DNA of 64,000 nt from Akkermansiaceae bacterium (GTDB lineage Bacteria; Verrucomicrobiota; Verrucomicrobiia; Verrucomicrobiales; Akkermansiaceae). The translations under genes and the position numbers were made by a program. Position 1 is the first letter of the stretch. Each line of letters starts with the position of its first letter. This document shows positions 26,919-35,830 of this stretch, one piece after another. The notes beneath the pieces are model-generated. The model was not told where the DNA came from. It searched no databases and was given only the letters and a program-made list of their open reading frames with translations. The stretch is taken from the NCBI GenBank assembly GCA_013041925.1, contig JABDRB010000011.1, positions 186,001 through 250,000 on the forward strand, given 5' to 3'.

Positions 26919-28238
26919 GTGACCGATACCACCACAGAACAAACCATCCTCCTTGTCGACTCCGATCTCGACTACCTGGAATGGGCCACCAAACACCTCT
27001 CCGCCAAGGGACTCCGCATCCTCCGCTGTGACCATGCAGAAAAAGCCGTCAAGGTCTGCGACACCACAGAAGTCCACCTCATCATCGCGGATATTATGAT
27101 CCAGCCCTTTGATGGATTTGCCCTACTCTCGCGCATCCGCGCCGCCCACCCTGGCACACTCGTGATCCTCACCGCTGGCTTCCCCACCACCGCCCAAGTC
27201 ATCGAGGCCACCCAGCAGGGAGCTCAGGATATCCTCAAAAAAGAATCCCTCACGTTCGAGCTCAGAGCCGTCGTCGAGACCGCTCTCCGAACCCTCGAGG
27301 AACGACGCACCGCCAGCCAACCCAACAACACCAACCCCCAACCCGATAGCCGCGTCAAAATCATCGGCAACTCGCGCGCCCTCCAAGACGTCTTCAAAAT
27401 CGTCGGCCGCGTCGCCCGAACCGACGCCCCCGTCCTCGTCTCCGGCGAAAGTGGCACCGGCAAGGAACTCGTCGCCCACGCGATCCACGAATACTCACCA
27501 CGATCGAAAAGCAAGATCATCGCCATCAACTGCGGCGCCATCCCCGAAAACCTCCTCGAAAGCGAACTCTTCGGACACGAAAAAGGTGCCTTTACCGGCG
27601 CCATCACCCGCCGCGCCGGACTCTTTGAACAATGCGATGGCGGCACCCTGTTTCTTGATGAAATCGGCGACATGCCCGCACCCGTCCAGGTCAAACTCCT
27701 CCGCGTCCTCCAAGACGGAAGCTTCAGCCGCGTCGGCGGCCACGACACCCAAAAATCCGACGTCCGCATCGTCGGCGCAACCAATAAAAACCTCGCCGAG
27801 GAAGTGTCCAAAGGCCGCTTCCGCGAAGACCTCTTCTACCGACTCAACGTCGTCGAGATCCACCTGCCACCACTGCGCGCACGCGCAGAAGATATCCCCC
27901 TGCTCGCCGACCACTTCCTCCGCCTCACCCTGAAACGCAATGGCATGCCACCTCTGCACCTCAGCACTGAAGCTATGGATCACCTCAAAAACCACCGCTG
28001 GCCCGGCAACGTCCGCGAACTGGAGAACACCATCGCACGCGCATGCGCCCTAACTACCAGCGATGTCCTCCTCCCGTCCGACATCGAGTTCACCCGCACC
28101 TTCCAAAGCGAGGAAAATACCCACCACACCACCACTCAAGCACTCCACCACCTACGCAAGGTCGCCCCCGACAACCAAAAGCTATCCACATGGATCAGCG
28201 AACAAATCGAGGCGCTCCAGCAAGACCCGCCAGCCTAA
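26919..28238 (+). CDS. NtrC-type sigma-54 activator without a DNA-binding domain
   Basis: A 439-residue response regulator. The receiver domain has its phospho-acceptor in LIIADIM (Asp58) and a lysine near 107. The AAA+ domain has Walker A GESGTGKE (176-183), the sigma-54 contact loop GAFTGA (223-228) and Walker B TLFLDEIG. After the WPGNVRELENT segment only ~60 residues remain, and they contain no Fis-type helix-turn-helix. It should therefore act without site-specific DNA binding, as H. pylori FlgR does. Start is GTG at 26919, 24 bases after uppS. No histidine kinase gene is adjacent. Confidence 0.85.
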   Translation: MTDTTTEQTILLVDSDLDYLEWATKHLSAKGLRILRCDHAEKAVKVCDTTEVHLIIADIMIQPFDGFALLSRIRAAHPGTLVILTAGFPTTAQVIEATQQGAQDILKKESLTFELRAVVETALRTLEERRTASQPNNTNPQPDSRVKIIGNSRALQDVFKIVGRVARTDAPVLVSGESGTGKELVAHAIHEYSPRSKSKIIAINCGAIPENLLESELFGHEKGAFTGAITRRAGLFEQCDGGTLFLDEIGDMPAPVQVKLLRVLQDGSFSRVGGHDTQKSDVRIVGATNKNLAEEVSKGRFREDLFYRLNVVEIHLPPLRARAEDIPLLADHFLRLTLKRNGMPPLHLSTEAMDHLKNHRWPGNVRELENTIARACALTTSDVLLPSDIEFTRTFQSEENTHHTTTQALHHLRKVAPDNQKLSTWISEQIEALQQDPPA

Positions 28239-28240
28239 CC

Positions 28241-28975
28241 ATGAACCGATACCTGCTTAACTCTCTTATCATTTTTCTCTTCACCGGCATCACCCAGGCT
28301 GAGAACTACCTGAACCTCGATGCCTATCAACCCACCACCGACTGGCAATTCGTTGCCTCGGCCGCGCTTGACCCAGAACAACCTAACACCCTCATCCTCA
28401 CCGACGGCCAACCCCACTTGCTCAACAATGGCCCGACCAAAAACCTGGAAGCAGGATACCTCATCACCCAAAAAAAGTTTGCCGACCATGAAGTCCACGT
28501 CGAGTTCATGATCCCCAAAGGATCCAACTCCGGCTTCTACCTCATGGGCCGCTACGAAATCCAGGTGCTCGATAGCCACGGCGCCACCCGCCTCTTCGCC
28601 GGACACATGGGCGGCCTCTACGCCCGCTGGGATCCCAGCCGTAAAAAAGACAACAAATCGGCCAGCTACGACGGCAAACCACCACGCGTCAACGCCGCCA
28701 AACCTCACGGCCAATGGCAACAACTGACCATCAAGTTCCGCGCCCCACGCTTCAACTCAAATGGCAAAAAAATTGCCCATGCCCATTTTATCGAGGTCAT
28801 CCTCAACGGCCAAACCGTGCAGAAAAATATCGACGCCACAGGCCCCACCCGCTCACACCCACTCCAAGGCGAAGCCGCCAAAGGACCATTGGCCATCCAA
28901 GGTGACCACGGCCCCATCGTCATCAGAAAACTCGAGATCATCGATCGCGACTTCTCCCCATCGCCTTCCCCATAA
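28241..28975 (+). CDS. Secreted DUF1080 (3-keto-disaccharide hydrolase-like) protein
   Basis: A 244-residue exported protein: signal peptide MNRYLLNSLIIFLFTGITQA, then a concanavalin-like jelly roll with the DUF1080 signatures DHEVHVEFMIPKGSNSGFYL, YEIQVLDSHG, GQWQQLTIKFRAPRF and a C-terminal GPLAIQGDHGPIVIRKLEI. Family members act on 3-keto sugars or bind glycans and are very abundant in Planctomycetes and Verrucomicrobia. The open frame extends upstream inside the regulator, but the ATG at 28241, two bases after the regulator stop, gives the signal peptide. The pairing with Gfo/Idh oxidoreductases elsewhere in the window is consistent with keto-sugar chemistry. Confidence 0.8.
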   Translation: MNRYLLNSLIIFLFTGITQAENYLNLDAYQPTTDWQFVASAALDPEQPNTLILTDGQPHLLNNGPTKNLEAGYLITQKKFADHEVHVEFMIPKGSNSGFYLMGRYEIQVLDSHGATRLFAGHMGGLYARWDPSRKKDNKSASYDGKPPRVNAAKPHGQWQQLTIKFRAPRFNSNGKKIAHAHFIEVILNGQTVQKNIDATGPTRSHPLQGEAAKGPLAIQGDHGPIVIRKLEIIDRDFSPSPSP

Positions 28976-29062
28976 CCCCACCACCAACAATGGAAACCCG
29001 TCGGCCAAAAACTCGACGACATGCAGACGAACCCGAGGCTGGTGATGGATGCTGCCAGCGGA

Positions 29063-30304
29063 TCATCGGGTGCGAGCAAGGGCCTCGCGTGCCGCGAGCG
29101 CTACGGAGTAGAGCTCAAACCGAAAAAACTGACCTTTCCATGCGCGATCCTCTTTCCACTCGTTCCCCAAGACGAGCTGGTATTCCTTCCAGTTAGAAAA
29201 GTCACCGCTGATCTGCTTCACGGGGATGGATTTGCCATCCATGTAGAATGCCAGCTTGCCGGGTTGATAGGTGATTACGATCCGGTGGGTCTTGCCCTGC
29301 TGAATCTTACCCAGCTTAACCTCGGGCTTGGTTCCGTTGTCGCCAGTTTGGGTCGTGCGCAAGCGCAACACGAGCTGGTCGTTCTCTTGGCATAGCGAAA
29401 AATTTCTCATATAGCCGTTCAGTGAGAAGGAGAACATGCGGGCCGGCCCCGTTTGTTGCAGGCTGGATGTTTCAAAGTCGAGCGCGAGCGACCACTGCTT
29501 GCTTAACTTGCATGCGCTCAGGAGCTTCCGGTTCAACCCCTCAATGAGGGTTTTTCCACCCACCATCGTCAGGCTGCCGTCCTTGGCGATGCCATTCCCT
29601 CCTTGCTCACTCAATTGGCAACCCGATGCGGCCCGACGGTTCGGCCCGAGCAAAACATCGGGTCGATTGCGGTCCCATGCCAAGATCAGCGGGGCAGCAG
29701 CGTGACGATCACGATCCACGTTGGGATTGGATGGCTGGGGGGGGACCGCACTATGCCCTCGCGCTTGCCCAGCAGGTAGGCTGGCCATGAATTTTTGTGC
29801 CTTCGTGACTTCGGTTTTAACCCGAAGCGCCTGCTCCAGCTCTCCGTCCTGAGTCAGCTTCTTTTGCAGCGCTCCGAGGTCAGCCAGATAGCTTTGGGTC
29901 AATTTCGTCATACTTTGGCCTCGTTGCGCATCGGCTTTGGCCCGCGACTGATTGTAAATGGTTCTCAACTTGAGAACGGAGGCATGGGTGCCATCGGAAT
30001 TCTTGGCGGGCACGGTCTCGGTTTCATTGAAACGTTTCAGCTCCGCCTTGACGGCCAGCAGACCCTCCAGCTGGCCTTGCTTCTGAAGCAGGGCCGCAGT
30101 GCCATCCAAGGCAGACGTGTATTGCCGAGCCAAAACCTCCAACTGGTCGGCATATAGGCTGTCAGCCTGGGTGATACGCAGCTCGTAGATCTCCTTGCGA
30201 GCTTGCGCAGGATGATACGCAGCCGTCTCCGCAAGAGACAACCCAGTGAGCACCATGCTCAATGCCAGAAGAAGGAATGTAAAAAGGTTCGGAATGTTTT
30301 TCAT
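29063..30304 (-). CDS. Secreted coiled-coil protein with C-terminal LamG-like lectin domain
   Basis: A 413-residue exported protein (signal peptide ending near GLSLAETA). Residues ~35-175 are alpha-helical with three repeats of an ADQLEVLARQYTSAL...LQKQGQLEGLLAVKAEL type, probably coiled coils. After a proline-rich linker, residues ~200-410 form a concanavalin/LamG-like jelly roll (SLALDFETSS, GKTHRIVITYQPGKLAFYMDGK, ENDQLVLRLRTTQ). This architecture is common in Verrucomicrobia and Planctomycetes; ligand and role are unknown. It is downstream of meaB on the same strand (71-base gap). Confidence 0.7.
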   Translation of the reverse strand: MKNIPNLFTFLLLALSMVLTGLSLAETAAYHPAQARKEIYELRITQADSLYADQLEVLARQYTSALDGTAALLQKQGQLEGLLAVKAELKRFNETETVPAKNSDGTHASVLKLRTIYNQSRAKADAQRGQSMTKLTQSYLADLGALQKKLTQDGELEQALRVKTEVTKAQKFMASLPAGQARGHSAVPPQPSNPNVDRDRHAAAPLILAWDRNRPDVLLGPNRRAASGCQLSEQGGNGIAKDGSLTMVGGKTLIEGLNRKLLSACKLSKQWSLALDFETSSLQQTGPARMFSFSLNGYMRNFSLCQENDQLVLRLRTTQTGDNGTKPEVKLGKIQQGKTHRIVITYQPGKLAFYMDGKSIPVKQISGDFSNWKEYQLVLGNEWKEDRAWKGQFFRFELYSVALAAREALARTR

Positions 30305-30375
30305 AATCGTGGAAATTTGTAGCTCGTAATCGTTGAGCCCATGAATCGGCTGACTGAACTCATTTAGATGCTTGG

Positions 30376-31503
30376 TTAAAGGGCGTGCATGATCTGATTG
30401 ACCGCTGTGGTGACAGGCAAGGTGTTCGATGCTACTTGAGCTTCGATCTCGGGGAGAAGTGCTTGAATGCGCTCACTCCGAAGAAATCGGTTGCGGAGTT
30501 CCTCCTCAATCATGGCATGCATCCACTCGATGGATTGCCTTTTCCGCCGATCGGCAAAGGCACCGGAATCCTGAGTCACGGCGCTGAATTCCTCGATAAT
30601 TTCCCAGAGGCTTTCTAGTGTCGGCCGTTCAAATGCGGAACAGGTCACCGCACAGGTTTTCCATCCTGGGGTGGCGGGTTGGAGAAATTCCAATACACGT
30701 CCATACTCGGAAGCTGCGAGTCTTGCCGGCTGAAGGTTGTCACCATCGGCCTTGTTCACAGCTAACAGGTCAGCAATTTCGATGACGCCTTTTTTCATCC
30801 CCTGAAGTTCGTCGCCCGCTCCGGCGAGCATGACGAGAAAAAAGAAATCGACCATTGAGCGCACGGAGACCTCATTTTGGCCGACACCCACCGTCTCTAC
30901 TAAAATGATATCATAGCCGGACGCCTCGCAAAGCAGCATGGTCTCGCGACTCTTGCGTCCCACTCCACCGAGGGAGCCGGAAGAGGGTGACGGGCGGATG
31001 TAAGCGTTGGGTTCGCGCACAAGGTTTTCCATCCGCGTTTTATCACCCAGAATACTGCCGCCATGCACGGTGCTACTGGGGTCGACCGCGAGGATGGCGA
31101 CGCGGTGACCCTTGGCACAAAGCATGCAGCCGAGCGATTCGATGAGTGTGCTTTTCCCCACCCCTGGGACACCTGTGATCCCCACACGGATCGATTTCCC
31201 TGACTGAGGGAGGATGCGCTGAAGTAGCGCCTGAGCAATTTCCTCATGTTCGGGCAGGTTACTTTCTACCAGCGTGATAGCGCGGGAAAGGATGGTTTTA
31301 TCTGCGTTAAGAATCCCCTGCTCGTAGTCGTCGAGGCTGAGTTTGCGGCGTTTTTTAAGTGATCGTTTCCGTGCTGGCATGTCGCCTGGCATACCGTCGT
31401 GACCGCCTTCGACACCAGGTGCGACAAATCCTGCGTATCGTCCATGATGGTGATCGTCCTGAGCATCATCGGGTTGCCAGTCGGGTTTGATTTTATGAGG
31501 CAT
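30376..31503 (-). CDS. meaB: MeaB/ArgK-type G3E GTPase chaperone for a B12-dependent mutase
   Basis: A 375-residue GTPase that protects and reloads adenosylcobalamin-dependent methylmalonyl-CoA mutase or a relative. G1 is GVPGVGKST (111-119), then VDPSS, the ETVGVGQNE switch and NKAD base-recognition motif. The family helix-rich C-terminus is present. An unusual first ~55 residues carry histidine/aspartate-rich and basic stretches (DDAQDDHHHGRY; ARKRSLKKRRK) that are not part of the usual fold. No mutase gene is adjacent on either side, so the partner must be encoded elsewhere. Confidence 0.88.
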   Translation of the reverse strand: MPHKIKPDWQPDDAQDDHHHGRYAGFVAPGVEGGHDGMPGDMPARKRSLKKRRKLSLDDYEQGILNADKTILSRAITLVESNLPEHEEIAQALLQRILPQSGKSIRVGITGVPGVGKSTLIESLGCMLCAKGHRVAILAVDPSSTVHGGSILGDKTRMENLVREPNAYIRPSPSSGSLGGVGRKSRETMLLCEASGYDIILVETVGVGQNEVSVRSMVDFFFLVMLAGAGDELQGMKKGVIEIADLLAVNKADGDNLQPARLAASEYGRVLEFLQPATPGWKTCAVTCSAFERPTLESLWEIIEEFSAVTQDSGAFADRRKRQSIEWMHAMIEEELRNRFLRSERIQALLPEIEAQVASNTLPVTTAVNQIMHAL

Positions 31504-32213
31504 AGGAGAGTTGTTGGCTAGAGGTTGAATAGGTCAAGGTTCTTGGATAAAGCTGCTGGATAGGGCCACGGCCTCGTAGAACATGGAGTCGATTTTTTGG
31601 GTTCCCTTGCCGTAGTGGGCCGTTTCACCCGTATGAGTTTTCGAGTGTATCTGCTTACCCATTCGCCAATAGAAGCCAATAGAGAATACTAATACACGCA
31701 ATGACAGCTTGGTCTATGCTATTATTAAATTCAGGCCACAACGCTTGTGATTTCTACCGCGACCACATGGACAGAGGGCGTTACGTGATATTGTTTGTTC
31801 TCGCTTGGTGCTGCCTCGTGGGCTGGCTGAATGGATTGGAAGCATTGGAGATCTGTTTAATTCCGTTTATAGAGCTTATAAATGGCTGATTTTAGATTCG
31901 CAAATTCAAAGTTCTAAAGAATAATTTCTAGCAGGATGGATGCCCACTGTAGTTGTCCGTCAAGGTCAGGCTGCCCACGAATTGCCCGGCCCTGAACCCG
32001 TGGCGTTTTTAGTGCCTCGGCAGCCAAAGCGGTAGATCTCAATGTATTCTTCTTTGCTTTGTTTGCTCACGACCTCAAAACACATGTTCATATGAGCATC
32101 ATTTTTTCTGGTGCAATGCGCGGTCTGGTCTTGACGTAACACACAATCGCGTGTATGGAATCTGGATTCATTTAAGGAGTCGCCCACCAAGCCCAAGCCA
32201 CCCCCACCATCTT
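31504..32213. other. 710-base gap without a convincing gene
   Basis: The longest non-coding stretch of the window. Only short frames occur: a minus-strand frame from ATG 31662 to stop 31534 (42 codons, including HYGKGTQKIDSMFYEAV) and minus and plus frames of 60-80 codons with unremarkable composition. AAGGAG occurs at 32174-32179 but is 35 bases from the desaturase ATG. The base composition is more AT-rich around 31680-31930. It may contain decayed coding DNA, but no family can be named. Confidence 0.4.
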
Positions 32214-33335
32214 ATGATCAAAATTCCATTTCGCCGCATCAACTGGATCACCAGCCTTTTCCTGATCTTCACGGCGCTTACCGCCCTGATCGCAGTCCCC
32301 ATCTACCTTTGGAAATTCGGCATCGACTGGTTCCAATTCAGCATGTTCTTCTTTTTCGCCTCGGCCACAACGATGAGCATCACACTTGGATACCATCGCC
32401 TCTTTTCCCACCTCGCCTTTAAGGCGAAGTGGCCGGTCAAGCTCGCCACCCTCGTCTTTGGTGCCTGCGCGTTTGAAAATTCCTGTCTCGACTGGTCCGC
32501 AGACCACCGCAAGCACCACAAACACGTCGATCACGATGACGACCCCTATGACATCTCCAAGGGGTTTATGTGGGCCCACATCGGCTGGCTTATTTTTAAA
32601 ATGAAGCCCGAGCAACCCATCAACAACGTCAATGACCTGCTCAAGGATCGTCTCGTTATGTGGCAGCACAAATACGTCCACTGGATTGGTTTCGTGGTCG
32701 GACTCGTTATCCCGCCCCTGATTGCCTATGCCGTCGAGCCGACATGGCAGTATGCCCTTGGCGGCTTCCTGCTTGCTGGAATTCTGCGTATCGTGGTCGT
32801 CCAGCACTGCACCTTCTTTATCAACTCACTCTGCCACACCATTGGCAAACGCCCATACAACACGGATAACACCGCACGCGATAGCGCCATTATGGCTGTC
32901 TTCACCTGCGGCGAAGGATACCACAACTACCACCACGCCTTCCAGCACGACTACCGTAATGGCGTCAAACCCTGGCAGTTTGACCCGACCAAGTGGATGA
33001 TCTGGCTGCTTTCCAAGGTCGGTCTTACCAGCCAGCTACGCCGCGTATCGGATGAAAAAATCCTGCTCGCGGAGATGCGCGAGGCGAAGCGTCAGGCAGA
33101 GCGCCGACTCGCAGCGGTAGGCACCCCTGAGGAATCGCATCCATTGACCGAGAAAGCGACTGAGATGCTGCACAGTTTCTCCCAACGCCTGACCGAAAGC
33201 TATGAAGAACTCGAACAGGCGATTTCTGACAAGGTTACCGTCTCCCGCAAGGCCATGACGCAGTGGCAAAAAGAAACCCGCGAGATTGTCCGCCACATCG
33301 CAACCATGAGAGGCTCTGTTTGCCACCCCGCCTAG
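32214..33335 (+). CDS. Acyl-CoA/acyl-lipid delta-9-type desaturase
   Basis: A 373-residue membrane di-iron enzyme that makes monounsaturated acyl chains. Histidine boxes HRLFSH, DHRKHHKH and HNYHH are in the order and spacing of the stearoyl-CoA desaturase (DesC/Ole1) family, with four hydrophobic segments between them. A charged helical tail of ~80 residues (EMREAKRQAERRLAAV onward) follows the desaturase fold and is unusual for the family. The frame begins at 32151; ATG at 32214 gives the natural N-terminus MIKIPFRRINW. A strong terminator follows. Likely partner of the desaturase at 328 in membrane lipid unsaturation. Confidence 0.9.
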   Translation: MIKIPFRRINWITSLFLIFTALTALIAVPIYLWKFGIDWFQFSMFFFFASATTMSITLGYHRLFSHLAFKAKWPVKLATLVFGACAFENSCLDWSADHRKHHKHVDHDDDPYDISKGFMWAHIGWLIFKMKPEQPINNVNDLLKDRLVMWQHKYVHWIGFVVGLVIPPLIAYAVEPTWQYALGGFLLAGILRIVVVQHCTFFINSLCHTIGKRPYNTDNTARDSAIMAVFTCGEGYHNYHHAFQHDYRNGVKPWQFDPTKWMIWLLSKVGLTSQLRRVSDEKILLAEMREAKRQAERRLAAVGTPEESHPLTEKATEMLHSFSQRLTESYEELEQAISDKVTVSRKAMTQWQKETREIVRHIATMRGSVCHPA

Positions 33336-33358
33336 GCTTTAGCGAACCATTTTTTGCC

Positions 33359-33389
33359 AAGGCGACAGGCTTGTTCTGTCGCCTTTTTT
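33359..33389 (+). terminator. Rho-independent terminator after the delta-9 desaturase
   Basis: A 10-bp stem (AAGGCGACAG with CTGTCGCCTT), loop of 7, then T6 starting within the stem end. It begins 23 bases after the stop codon at 33335. Confidence 0.9.
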
Positions 33390-33505
33390 CTATCCTCACC
33401 TGCCACCCGTGGCTTCCGTCATTTTCTTCATTGCCAGCCTCCCCATCGACGCCTATGAGTGAGCCACCCCTTCGCCCGGCTCCGTTTCATATCGCCCCTC
33501 AAAGC

Positions 33506-33847
33506 ATGCACCTCACTGCCAACACGCTCACCCTTGCCGGCCTCGTCTCGTTGTTGGTTTCATGTAGCCACCAAAACGATACCAACCCGACAGAGCCGGT
33601 CCAGCAAGCATCCGAGGAGGCGACTCTGGCACCTGCCACAACTTCCCCATCTCAGGCAGAGGTTAATCCGCTTGCTCTTTTTCACACCCCCAAGGACGAC
33701 CTCAAACTCCCAAATGACAGCCAACTCAAGGATGGCAAGGCGTCATCCATCGGCACCGGCATCCAACCAGTCAGGCAGCCCGACCACTCACCAAGCATCA
33801 CGATTACTCCACCACCTGCGCCCGAGGACGAGCTCGACCCTCAGTAA
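33506..33847 (+). CDS. Small putative lipoprotein
   Basis: A 113-residue protein with a lipoprotein signal: hydrophobic TLTLAGLVSLLVSC with the lipobox cysteine at about residue 19. The mature part is low-complexity, rich in Pro, Thr, Gln and Asp, with no recognisable domain. The frame is open far upstream; the ATG at 33506 places the lipobox correctly, with 33455 an alternative giving a longer lead. Function unknown. Confidence 0.5.
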   Translation: MHLTANTLTLAGLVSLLVSCSHQNDTNPTEPVQQASEEATLAPATTSPSQAEVNPLALFHTPKDDLKLPNDSQLKDGKASSIGTGIQPVRQPDHSPSITITPPPAPEDELDPQ

Positions 33848-33894
33848 GGTTTTCATCCACTCACCTTACATCCCAGCGGGGCTGGCACGCGCAC

Positions 33895-34251
33895 CTAAAA
33901 CCTTAGCCGCACCGACCAGCCGGCTTGGAGGTAGCCCCGTCTGAAACGAAACGGTGGAGAGTAGCCGCCGTGGCACCCTGGGACATAGCGCAAATACCCC
34001 GCATGGATAGGGCCATAGCTACCATCATACACGGGGAAACTTGACCCTGACCGTGGCACCCTACTGCGACTTCCTTGGGAGGAGCGCGCTTTCTCGCGCC
34101 GCTGCCAAGCAGGAACAAAACGCTCAACTGGCTTTTGAGCCTCGGTCACCTTCACCACCTTCCCAGTGGCATCATACCAAATCTCTTTTTCGCCAGCTGA
34201 CCCTCCAAGCGCAGAGACAACCAACAGGAAAATGGACGGAATCGCTCTCAT
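33895..34251 (-). CDS. Small secreted protein of unknown function
   Basis: A 118-residue exported protein: signal peptide MRAIPSIFLLVVSALGGSAG, then EKEIWYDATGKVVKVTEAQ and a Gly/Tyr/Arg-rich C-terminal half (YDGSYGPIHAGYLRYVPG). No family is recognised. It is convergent with the small lipoprotein and divergent from the RNA methyltransferase. Composition is consistent with an extracytoplasmic, surface-associated peptide. Confidence 0.55.
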   Translation of the reverse strand: MRAIPSIFLLVVSALGGSAGEKEIWYDATGKVVKVTEAQKPVERFVPAWQRREKARSSQGSRSRVPRSGSSFPVYDGSYGPIHAGYLRYVPGCHGGYSPPFRFRRGYLQAGWSVRLRF

Positions 34252-34366
34252 GACATACTCAGTTTAACCCAGTCTGATGCCACTGCAATCCCGCCTGTCT
34301 CAAAAAATTCCACCCATCTCTGTATTTGGTATTTGGTTTTTGGTTTTTGGAACTTAAGTGTGTGGC

Positions 34367-35692
34367 ATGCGCGAGCCGAAAAAATTCAACCCACACCCAT
34401 TCCCTTACCATCAGGAAATTGAGGTGGAAATCACCGCCCTCAGTAACCTCGGCGTCGGTATCGCCCGCGTCCAGATCGACCCCGAAGGCTCCAGCTTCTC
34501 GTCGAGCCTGCCTGGGCTTACCCGAAAAAAGGAGGAAAGCGAGGGATGGGTCGTGTTTGTCCCCCACACCCTGCCGGGAGAAACCGTCCTTGCTCGGGTT
34601 TTCCGCAACGATAAAAGCCACAGCCAAGCCGACCTCGTTGAGGTCATCGCCCCGTCCCCTGACCGGCTCGACCCGATGTGCCCGCTCTTCGGCCGATGTG
34701 GCGGCTGCCAATACCAGCACCTATCCTACGAAAAGCAACTCGCATGGAAAACCCGCCAAGTCGAAGAACTCCTGCAACACATGGCAGGCGTCAAACCTAC
34801 CGTCTCAGCCGCTATTCCATCACCCAAGCAGTGGGGATACCGCTCAAAAATTACCCCCCACTTCAAACGCCCACGCGATGGCAAAATTGGAGATATCGGC
34901 TTCCTGCTCGCAGGCCAACGCAGCCACCTCGTCGATGTCCCCCAGTGCCCGATCGCCATGGACGAAATCAACGACGCCCTGCCACGCATCCGCCAAGAAA
35001 CGCGCGCCAATGCCAAAGCCTACAAAAAAGACGCCACCCTGCTCCTGCGCCGTAGCTGTGGCACCGAACCCCAACAACCGAGCTACGTCGAAACCAACCA
35101 CCGCAACCCCATCACCGAATCTGTCGAGACCGACAACGGCCCGGTCACCTTCCACTTCCTCGCCGGTGATTTTTTCCAAAACAATCCGTTTATCCTACCC
35201 GCATTCACCGGATTTGTCGCCGATCACGCCTCCTCCGGCGGCGCCAAATACCTCGTCGATGCCTACTGCGGCTCCGGCCTCTTTTCGCTCTGCCTCGCCC
35301 ATCGATTTGAAAAGGTCTCCGGCGTCGAAGTCAGTGAAACAGCGGCCGACTGGGCACGACGTAATGCCCAACTCAACCACATCGACAACACGAGCTTCCG
35401 TGCCGCCAGTGCCGAGGCCATCTTTGAAGACATCACCTACCCCGCCGCCGAAACCTCCGTTGTGATCGATCCACCACGCAAAGGCTGCAACCAAGAGTTC
35501 CTCGATCAGCTCTTCGCCTTTGGCCCCAGCAAGGTCGTTTACGTCTCATGCAACCCCGCCACTCAGATGCGCGACCTCAAGGAGTTTCTCGCCGCCGGCT
35601 ATCAACTCACCACCGTCCAACCATTCGACCTCTTCCCCCAGACCCGACACCTTGAATGTGTCATCGTTTTAGAAAAGGGCGACCCCGCGTAA
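34367..35692 (+). CDS. RlmD/TrmA-family RNA (uracil-5-)-methyltransferase
   Basis: A 441-residue SAM-dependent enzyme that methylates C5 of uridine in 23S rRNA or tRNA. An N-terminal TRAM-like beta-barrel (EIEVEITALSNLGVGIARV) precedes cysteines of the Fe-S-binding pattern (CPLFGRCGGCQYQH). The catalytic domain follows: LVDAYCGSGLFSL for SAM, VVIDPPRKG, and the nucleophile in YVSCNPATQMRD with a C-terminal FPQTRHLE general base. The frame opens with GTG at 34358; ATG at 34367 is preferred. A stretch of TATTTGG/TTTTTGG repeats (34321-34350) precedes it. Which uridine is modified cannot be told. Confidence 0.85.
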   Translation: MREPKKFNPHPFPYHQEIEVEITALSNLGVGIARVQIDPEGSSFSSSLPGLTRKKEESEGWVVFVPHTLPGETVLARVFRNDKSHSQADLVEVIAPSPDRLDPMCPLFGRCGGCQYQHLSYEKQLAWKTRQVEELLQHMAGVKPTVSAAIPSPKQWGYRSKITPHFKRPRDGKIGDIGFLLAGQRSHLVDVPQCPIAMDEINDALPRIRQETRANAKAYKKDATLLLRRSCGTEPQQPSYVETNHRNPITESVETDNGPVTFHFLAGDFFQNNPFILPAFTGFVADHASSGGAKYLVDAYCGSGLFSLCLAHRFEKVSGVEVSETAADWARRNAQLNHIDNTSFRAASAEAIFEDITYPAAETSVVIDPPRKGCNQEFLDQLFAFGPSKVVYVSCNPATQMRDLKEFLAAGYQLTTVQPFDLFPQTRHLECVIVLEKGDPA

Positions 35693-35830
35693 TCTTCCTG
35701 CCTACCCAACAAGCTAGGCCGTCGTTGACGGCAGCTTGCAGGACCTTTCGCTGACGACTTACTCACGCAAGAAAAAGTATCGCCCTCATCCCGCATTTCG
35801 AGCTGCCTTTGGGAGCCTCAGTTCATTTTC

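Noticed and set aside
31966-32196. IS3-type transposase tail (EEYIEIYRF on the minus strand)
   Set aside because: Only a few residues resemble the FEYIE-YN transposase motif; no DDE residues, terminal inverted repeats or second frame support a mobile element.
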